Shown: piece by piece, positions 58,674 through 64,000 of the stretch
Numbering within the stretch: position 1 is the stretch's first letter
Layout: every line of letters starts with the position of its first letter
Assembly: GCF_014636775.1 (NCBI RefSeq)
Contig: NZ_BMEQ01000018.1
Span: 1 to 64,000 of the forward strand
Source: Kocuria dechangensis
GTDB taxonomy: Bacteria; Actinomycetota; Actinomycetes; Actinomycetales; Micrococcaceae
Direction: 5' to 3'
Length of the DNA stretch: 64,000 nt
Position numbers and translations under genes: made by a program
The notes under the pieces: generated by a model
What the model saw: the letters and a program-made list of their open reading frames with translations, nothing else
What the model was told of the DNA's origin: nothing
Database searches by the model: none

Positions 58674-60530
58674 TCACTCTGCCAGGGCCACAGCGAGGTG
58701 GCGTGCGCGGGCGGCTGGGCTGCCCCGGTCCTGGGACCGGCCTTCCGGAGCGGTGAAGACGCCTTCCTGAGCCGCCACCGGGCGTTGCCTTTTAAGCCAG
58801 GCAATCGCCAGGTCATGCTCCGCAGACCGGCTGGCATGGGGCAGGGTCGCGGGGCCCTCACCGATGTACGGTGTGGAGAATCGGAAGCGTCCCCCCAATG
58901 CTCGGATGGCCCCCGGAGACGCCCCGAACTCCTCCAGCAGGGGTGTCAGGTGCTCGAGTACATGCTCCCCGTCACCGGCATTGTGCACGTAGTGGACCAG
59001 ATTGCCCCTGTTCCAGCGGCTGTCGGTGTAGCGGTCCATGACGCGAAAACGGTGAGAGCATTCAGCCACGACGCGCGTAGGCGACCACCCCGTCCAGCCG
59101 GCGCTGAACATCTCCTCCCACACCCGGAACGGGCCACGGAGGAGATCCGTCTGAGGCGATTCGGGTACGGCGACAGCGTTGTGGAAGCGCGAGGAGAACC
59201 GCAGGGCGACGAAACCGTTCGCGGAGGATCCTTCCGCCAGCAGATAGGGGCTGCCGGATGCTGCCATCACCCGTCGCGTGATGAGCTCCATGGCGTCGTC
59301 TGGATCGACGTCCGGGGTCCCGAGGTACCAGGAGGTCCGGCTGTCCGGACTCCGGCCAGGAGTGGGGTCCGCGAAGAGGATATAGGGCTGCCCCAGCTTT
59401 CCCAGCCCGTCCCGCTCAGCCAGGGAGAGTCTGTGCGACACCGATGCTGATTCCGTCCCGGAAAAGCCCACCCGGAGAACGCGGTTCTTGCTGGGGCAGG
59501 GGCGGGCGACGAATGCCAGCGCCATGCCGTCGCCGATGCCGACCACGTAGCGCTGTTCCGGGTCCTCGGGCATGGGCCGGAAGTCGTCCAGGTGCTCCAG
59601 CTGGACGACGGAAACCGGGCCGACGTCGTGCGGACCAGGAGAGTCTGCCGGGACGGAGGCGGGAGCACCCAGTCGGAAGGTCTGGGGGTCGCCGTGGTAG
59701 TTGGCCACGGCATGCTCCACCCACCCGCGCACGCGCTGAGGCGTGGGCGGGTTGTGACCAGTGCAGTGGTGCTCCAGGACGAAAGTCACCCGATCGTCCA
59801 CCTGCGGTTGGAAAGGGTACATCTGGGTCTCGAGATGATCGATGTCACCGGAGTTCTGGATGTACCACGCGCGGCCTCCCTCGAAATCCGCGTAAAGCGA
59901 GCCGAGGTCGGCTCGAGTCGGCTCCGCGTCCTCGAAGTCCGCGTATGTCACATACTCCGGAAACGCCGCCTTGACCAGCCAGCTGGCCGAGCGACCCAGC
60001 GAAAAGCGTCCCATGTTGGTCTGGGGAGAGAATGCCAGCGCGAGTGAGCCGGGGACTCTGGTCGTCAGGGCGAGGGCGCCGAAGCCCCCCGAGGAGGAAC
60101 CTTGGATGACGATCTTCTCGACGCCGAGTTGAGCCGCGATCTCATTGATGAGCCGTGCCAGCCGGTCGGTCGAATCCTCTCCGGACCCCCCGCAGTACCA
60201 CCCGATGCGCAATCCGGGGTCCAGATGCAGCGTCGGGTCGGCCAGCCACAGCTGGTGGTAGGGCAGGTCTTCCATGGTCGCCACCCGCTCGAAGCGGGGG
60301 ATCTCGTATTTCTGCCGGTCGAGCGACCCGTGCAGGTGAACCACCAGAGCTTCTGCGCTCGGCTGGCGGAACATCAGCAGTTCGATGGGCAAGAAGTGCC
60401 CGGTCCGGTCGGTGATGTCCATGCGGACCTGTGGAGGCCAGGACATGACGTCGACCGCTTCGGTCGTGTCCAGGCTCAGCCACGGACAGCCGTACCGGGA
60501 GTCTGTGGAGGGATGAACGGGGGCTCCCAT
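58674..60530 (-). CDS. double-domain Asp2-like alpha/beta-hydrolase, second domain degenerate
   Basis: The 618-residue protein contains the locus hydrolase domain twice. Domain 1 (about 35-280) has IVIQGSSSGGFGALAL, AFSPQTNMGRF and the catalytic His in HHCTGHNPPTPQRV. Domain 2 (about 330-590) has LLAEGSSANGFVALRF and PESPQTDLLRG, but where the other copies read GxGHxxP it reads YIGEGPATLPHAS, so the usual catalytic His is missing. Domain 2 is therefore probably a binding or regulatory copy. The protein has no signal peptide. AAGGAA lies eight bases before the ATG. It is flanked by the single-domain copy at 60579 and wecB on the same strand. Confidence 0.72.
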   Translation of the reverse strand: MGAPVHPSTDSRYGCPWLSLDTTEAVDVMSWPPQVRMDITDRTGHFLPIELLMFRQPSAEALVVHLHGSLDRQKYEIPRFERVATMEDLPYHQLWLADPTLHLDPGLRIGWYCGGSGEDSTDRLARLINEIAAQLGVEKIVIQGSSSGGFGALALTTRVPGSLALAFSPQTNMGRFSLGRSASWLVKAAFPEYVTYADFEDAEPTRADLGSLYADFEGGRAWYIQNSGDIDHLETQMYPFQPQVDDRVTFVLEHHCTGHNPPTPQRVRGWVEHAVANYHGDPQTFRLGAPASVPADSPGPHDVGPVSVVQLEHLDDFRPMPEDPEQRYVVGIGDGMALAFVARPCPSKNRVLRVGFSGTESASVSHRLSLAERDGLGKLGQPYILFADPTPGRSPDSRTSWYLGTPDVDPDDAMELITRRVMAASGSPYLLAEGSSANGFVALRFSSRFHNAVAVPESPQTDLLRGPFRVWEEMFSAGWTGWSPTRVVAECSHRFRVMDRYTDSRWNRGNLVHYVHNAGDGEHVLEHLTPLLEEFGASPGAIRALGGRFRFSTPYIGEGPATLPHASRSAEHDLAIAWLKRQRPVAAQEGVFTAPEGRSQDRGSPAARARHLAVALAE

Positions 60531-60578
60531 ATGCGTTGTTCCTTGTCGGGGGAGGGGGGCATAGACCAGCTGTCGAGC

Positions 60579-61409
60579 TCAGATGCGGTCGAAGGCACCG
60601 TTCAGCAGGCCCAGGGTGTCCGGCTTCGCCAGCGGGTTGTGCCCGGCCGACCTGTCGAAGTAATGGTGTACTTTCACGTCCCCGCACAGCTGTGGGTGCT
60701 GGGCGAGGAACGCGTTGAACGTCGGCAGGTCCTCCTTGCGGTCATGGGTCGAGGCGACGTTCACGTGGTAGTCGATCCGTAGCGGACGCCCCCGTCTGGC
60801 GAGCAGGTTCAGCACGTTGGCGGTCAGGGGGAACCTGGCCCGAATGTCCGCAGGCAGCATGCCGCCGAAGCGGGCGTGCCGCAGGGCGTTGACACCGGTG
60901 GCCATCCATCGGGTCCAGTCGAACTGGGCGTTGTTGATGACCGCCCGTGCCCCCTCGTCGTCCGCGAGCAGCGCCAGCGCCATGAAGCCGCCGGCGGACG
61001 ACCCGAAGTACATCCGGTCCCGAGGATCGCTGACCCCCAGCTTGACGGCCAGTGTGCGGACCACCCGGCCGATGTAGAACGCCGCCCACTTCTCGGGGGA
61101 CACCTGACCCCAGCCGAGGGAAAGGTACTCGGGACCCCCTGTGGCCGGATCGTAGACGTAGATCTGGTGGTGGCGGATCTCGTCGCTCCAGGTTGACCGC
61201 TGGAACACCGGCTCGCCTGCGGCCCGGTGCTGGTCCACGGCCCCGTTGTTGAGCACCACGAGCTTGTCGGCCCCCGTGCGGGGAACGACGAGCAACGGCA
61301 TGGTGAAGTAGTCCGTCACCACGTCGATGCGGTTGTGCTCGTCCGGGATCAGCCGATCCGCGTCGAAGTCCCGCAGCTCGGCGAGGGGGAGGACGATCGT
61401 CTCTGTCAT
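60579..61409 (-). CDS. Asp2-like alpha/beta-hydrolase, polysaccharide locus copy 4
   Basis: The 276 residues show the family motifs RMYFGSSAGGFMALALLA (nucleophile Ser), AVINNAQFDWTRW (in place of NPQT) and the His in FDRSAGHNPLAKPD. The N-terminus LPLAELRDFDADRL with VPRTGADKLVVLNNGAVDQ is a beta-rich region seen also in copy 1. The predicted activity is transfer or removal of an acyl group on a glycan or nucleotide sugar (inference). The gene starts 18 bases after the wecB stop and 48 bases before the double-domain gene, so these three are probably one operon with wecB first. Confidence 0.7.
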   Translation of the reverse strand: MTETIVLPLAELRDFDADRLIPDEHNRIDVVTDYFTMPLLVVPRTGADKLVVLNNGAVDQHRAAGEPVFQRSTWSDEIRHHQIYVYDPATGGPEYLSLGWGQVSPEKWAAFYIGRVVRTLAVKLGVSDPRDRMYFGSSAGGFMALALLADDEGARAVINNAQFDWTRWMATGVNALRHARFGGMLPADIRARFPLTANVLNLLARRGRPLRIDYHVNVASTHDRKEDLPTFNAFLAQHPQLCGDVKVHHYFDRSAGHNPLAKPDTLGLLNGAFDRI

Positions 61410-61427
61410 GGCATCCGGGATCGAGGG

Positions 61428-62585
61428 TCAGCGCGCGGCGACGGCGGCGGTGAAGTCCTCGATGCGGTGGCCGAGGCCGAACATCTGCTCGATGGCGGCC
61501 AGGGTGCGCTCGGCGGCACGGCCGTCGCCGTAGGGGTTCACGGCGTTGGCCATCGCGGCGTAGGCTGCAGGGTCGTTGAGCAACGCGTCGACCTCCGCCA
61601 CGATGCGCTCCTCATCGGTGCCGATGAGCTTGACGGTGCCGGCGTGCACGGCCTCGGGGCGCTCGGTGTTCTCGCGCATCACCAGCACCGGCTTGCCCAG
61701 CGACGGCGCCTCCTCCTGGACCCCGCCGGAGTCGGTGAGGACCACGTCGGCCACCGAGAGCATGCGGGTGAACTCGCCGTAGGCCATCGGCTCGGTGACC
61801 ACCACGTTGGTCTTGCCCTCGAGTGCCGGCAGGACGGCCTCCCGCACCACCGGGTTGCGGTGGGCCGGCAGCACGATGACCAGCTCGGGCTCGGCCTCGG
61901 CGATCCGGGCCAGGGCCCGGCCCACGCCGCGCATGGCCTCGCCCTGGTTCTCACGGCGGTGGGTGGTGACCAGCAGGACCTTGCGGCCGGAGGCGGCGAT
62001 CTCCTCCAGCTGCGGGTCGGTGAAGGGCAGCTGCTTGGCCACCGTGTGCAGCAGGGCGTCGATGACGGTGTTGCCGGTGACCACGATGTCCTCCTCCGGC
62101 AGCGCCTCGCGCAGCAGATTCTCCTTGGAGGTGGAGGTCGGGGCCAGGTGCAGGGAGGTGATCTGGGAGGTGATCTTGCGGTTGGCCTCCTCCGGGAAGG
62201 GGGAGAAGAGGTTGAACGAGCGCAGCCCGGCCTCGGCGTGGATCACCGGGATCCCTCGGTAGAACGCGGCGATCGCCGCGGCCGTGGAGGTGGTGGTGTC
62301 GCCCTGGACCACCACGGCGTCCGGGGCGTTCTCGGCGAAGAGTGCGTCGAGGCCCTCGACCGTGCGGGTGAGGATGCCGTTGAGGGTCTGGCGCGGCTGG
62401 ATGATGTTGAGGTCGTGGTCCGGGACGATGTCGAAGATCTCGTTGACCTGGTCCAGCATCTCCCGGTGCTGACCGGTGACGGTGACCACGCACTCGAAGT
62501 CCGGGGAGTTCTGCAGGGCCTTCACGATCGGCGCCATCTTGATGGCCTCCGGACGCGTTCCATAGATGGGCATGATCGTGGGCAT
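61428..62585 (-). CDS. wecB: UDP-N-acetylglucosamine 2-epimerase (non-hydrolysing) WecB
   Basis: WecB converts UDP-GlcNAc to UDP-ManNAc, the substrate of WecC. The 385 residues show the family start MPTIMPIYGTRPEAIKMAPI, VVVQGDTTTS, VIHAEAGLRSF, LVTTHRRENQGE, LPAHRNPVV, LTDSGGVQEEAPSLGKPVLVMRENTERPE and the final basic-acidic helix. All active-site residues of the non-hydrolysing type are present. The ATG at 62585 is the family start; an upstream extension of the frame is not family-like. TAAACT about 65 bases upstream could be the -10 box. Having wecB at the right end and wecC near the left brackets the glycosyltransferase genes. Confidence 0.95.
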   Translation of the reverse strand: MPTIMPIYGTRPEAIKMAPIVKALQNSPDFECVVTVTGQHREMLDQVNEIFDIVPDHDLNIIQPRQTLNGILTRTVEGLDALFAENAPDAVVVQGDTTTSTAAAIAAFYRGIPVIHAEAGLRSFNLFSPFPEEANRKITSQITSLHLAPTSTSKENLLREALPEEDIVVTGNTVIDALLHTVAKQLPFTDPQLEEIAASGRKVLLVTTHRRENQGEAMRGVGRALARIAEAEPELVIVLPAHRNPVVREAVLPALEGKTNVVVTEPMAYGEFTRMLSVADVVLTDSGGVQEEAPSLGKPVLVMRENTERPEAVHAGTVKLIGTDEERIVAEVDALLNDPAAYAAMANAVNPYGDGRAAERTLAAIEQMFGLGHRIEDFTAAVAAR

Positions 62586-62652
62586 GGGGAAACCGCCTGT
62601 TCCGAGGGTGCGAGGGCCGGGGGACCTAACGCGGGGCGTGCAGGTGCACACC

Positions 62653-62658
62653 CAGTTT
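62653..62658 (-). promoter_or_regulatory. candidate -10 box of the wecB operon
   Basis: On the minus strand TAAACT lies about 70 bases upstream of the wecB start, within the 97-base gap to the MpaB-type gene. No convincing -35 box was found. Confidence 0.3.
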
Positions 62659-62682
62659 AGGGGACACCAGGGACGATCTCGT

Positions 62683-63582
62683 TCAGATGACGGCCAACCG
62701 GGCGAGCCGCTGACGTGCGGCGATCTCGCTGGGGCCCTGTGCGCCCAGCGCCTTGCCCACCACCGTGAGGGCAAATCCAGCGGTCTGACGTGTGGGCAAC
62801 GGCACAGGCCCCAGGCGTGGGCGCTCGAGACCCAGCAGGTCGAGGCGGTCCTGTGGGAGGCTGTCCACGACCGCCGCGAACAGGGCGCGGTAGCCCGGCA
62901 TCAGGAGCGGATCCAACGGGGGCCGACGCAGGAACCGCACGACGTCGTCGACCCGAGGCCCGCCTGCCAGCCGGCCGTCGAAGGCCGCCATGCGTGCGTC
63001 GAGCTCTGCCTCCGAGCGCGGCGGGTCGGACACCCCCATCAGCCGGCCGGCGACCGCCCACTCCCGCACGTAGGCGTCCGGGCCCCCCGGGATCGTCCCT
63101 CCCCACTGCTGGTGGGAGCGAAGGAACGCGTCGGTGAACGCCAGGTGCACCCACTCGACCAGGTCAGGGTCGTTGGCGCAGTAGGACCGTTCGACGCCGT
63201 CGGCGCCGGTGTAGGCGCCCCGGACGCTCTCGTGCAGCCGCCGTACGTACGCCGATGCGCGGTGGGCTGCGGTGGTGTCCCCGTAGGTGACGGTGAAGAT
63301 CCAGCGGATGGTTCCCGCCAGTCGGCCCAGCGGGTCCGCCCGGTAGTCGGAGTGCTCGACGACTCCGGCGAGCGCCCCGGGGTGCAGGGCCTGGGTGAGA
63401 AGGGCGCGGACTCCGGCGGGAATGGTGGCCATGGAGCCGTGCACAGCCCAGACCGCCGACCCGGGCTGGAAGTAGCCCGCGTCGTCGCCCTCGGCCAGGG
63501 CCAGCTCCCACTCCGGCACTCGGTCCGCCTGCCCGGCGAACGTCACCCTCAGGCGCTCCTGCAGCGGCGTCATGAGTCCCAT
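62683..63582 (-). CDS. MpaB/rubber-oxygenase-like (DUF2236) protein
   Basis: The 299-residue protein matches the ER-bound oxygenase mpaB/latex-clearing protein catalytic domain, formerly DUF2236: AVWAVHGSMATIPAGVRALLTQALHPGALAGVVEHS, LAGTIRWIFTVTYG, ANDPDLVEWVHLAFTDAFL and the C-terminal RPPLDPLLMPGYRALFAA. Conserved His and Asp residues in these blocks bind haem or iron in studied relatives. Actinobacterial members are mostly uncharacterised. The ATG at 63582 is chosen for the GGGAGGA eight bases upstream; a longer frame reaches 63879 without family similarity. It has its own promoter region upstream and is not clearly part of the polysaccharide locus. Confidence 0.82.
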   Translation of the reverse strand: MGLMTPLQERLRVTFAGQADRVPEWELALAEGDDAGYFQPGSAVWAVHGSMATIPAGVRALLTQALHPGALAGVVEHSDYRADPLGRLAGTIRWIFTVTYGDTTAAHRASAYVRRLHESVRGAYTGADGVERSYCANDPDLVEWVHLAFTDAFLRSHQQWGGTIPGGPDAYVREWAVAGRLMGVSDPPRSEAELDARMAAFDGRLAGGPRVDDVVRFLRRPPLDPLLMPGYRALFAAVVDSLPQDRLDLLGLERPRLGPVPLPTRQTAGFALTVVGKALGAQGPSEIAARQRLARLAVI

Positions 63583-63873
63583 TCCGTCTGTCCTCCCTTC
63601 GGGGGACCGCCACCGTGCGGCGGTCCGCGGCACCCAGTATCTGCGCCGCCTCTGACAACAAGGGGTGCCGGCCGTCCCCGCATCTGTGGATTCCCTCTTG
63701 CTAATGGATGCGATTCGATATTCATGGACGCAAAGAACCACGTCCCGCCGGGGTGCCGACACCACGGCGACGTGCCCCTCCGTTCCGGAGGGTGGGGGGC
63801 ACAGGGGGCGGCCGGCGGGTCGGGGGACCTGCCGGCCGCTCCTCAGGGGAGAGACGCGAATCGGGGGAGTCGC
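63583..63873. other. divergent intergenic region between the MpaB-type gene and the edge gene
   Basis: No gene is seen. The stretch around 63695-63730 (TCTTGCTAATGG, GATATTCATGG) is AT-rich for this genome and may hold promoters for either side, but no pair of -35 and -10 boxes with proper spacing stands out. Confidence 0.4.
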
Positions 63874-64000
63874 ATGCAACAGGACCGAAGCACGCCCGCA
63901 GCCACCGAGAGCGGTGGCGTCTCGCGGCGCACGCTGCTCTCGGCGACCGCACTGCTCGGGCCAGCCGCCGCCGCGGTGACGGCAACCGCCACCGCTGAGC
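63874..64000 (+). CDS. start of a Tat-exported protein, cut by the window edge
   Basis: From the ATG at 63874, preceded by GGGGGAG, 42 codons are visible up to the edge. The N-terminus is MQQDRSTPAATESGG, then the twin-arginine motif VSRRTLL, a hydrophobic stretch (SATALLGPAAAAVTATATA) and AE. This is a Tat signal, so the protein is exported folded, often with a cofactor. Its nature cannot be told from the visible part. Confidence 0.7.
   Translation, partial: MQQDRSTPAATESGGVSRRTLLSATALLGPAAAAVTATATAE

Noticed and set aside
1-64000. tRNA, rRNA, insertion sequence or phage genes
   Set aside because: None could be recognised; no transposase, integrase or structural RNA signature was found by reading.

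Overview
The window is very GC-rich DNA with Shine-Dalgarno led ATG/GTG starts, many ATGA/GTGA start-stop overlaps and several apparently leaderless genes. It carries a DUF4193 protein, a cysteine-free type B bL31, an LCP ligase and genes for ManNAcA synthesis. This points to an actinobacterium, most likely a member of the Micrococcaceae such as Kocuria or Micrococcus. That placement is inferred from gene families and composition only. I see no rRNA, tRNA, CRISPR array, insertion sequence or phage gene.

Left part (1-17 kb): a decayed left edge holds a phosphonate-binding protein (PhnD-like) remnant joined to an unknown protein. Next come a DUF4193 protein, a SnoaL-like protein and an amidase whose 3' end abuts a truncated second SnoaL copy. 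A DcuS/DcuR-like two-component system, serB and a FadR-type GntR regulator follow on the minus strand. They face a plus-strand catabolic operon (MatC/SLC13-type carboxylate carrier, class III CoA-transferase, enoyl-CoA hydratase). A lone ABC ATPase, a TauE-type permease, a membrane-anchored alpha/beta hydrolase and a SpoU-type RNA methyltransferase complete this part.

Middle (17-24 kb): an unusual repeat element lies at 17085-17588. It has ten 29-31 bp units on the left, a small hairpin core, and six inverted 30 bp units on the right. A minimal copy at about 18957-19088 lies on the other side of an MFS transporter gene, whose start codon is covered by a CsoR-like inverted repeat. Tandem secreted AMIN-like proteins, rpmE2, a GH79-like lipoprotein and a lipoate-protein ligase with an unusual domain order follow.

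Right part (24-62.6 kb): a surface-polysaccharide locus of about 38 kb. It has an LCP attachment enzyme, a Wzm/Wzt-type ABC exporter, WecC near the left and WecB at the right end (UDP-ManNAc to UDP-ManNAcA), and many glycosyltransferases. Several of those are multi-domain enzymes sharing a CgeB-like domain, one of them 1557 residues with three glycosyltransferase modules. There are four pyruvyltransferase domains and five copies of an Asp2-like alpha/beta-hydrolase domain in four genes. Single genes encode an asparagine-synthetase-like PP-loop enzyme without a glutaminase cysteine, an FAD oxidoreductase and a coiled-coil protein. The likely product is a ManNAcA-containing, pyruvylated, possibly acylated or amidated wall polymer (teichuronic-acid type), assembled in the cytoplasm, exported by the ABC transporter and attached to the wall by LCP. 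The window ends with an MpaB-type oxygenase and the start of a Tat-exported protein cut by the edge.
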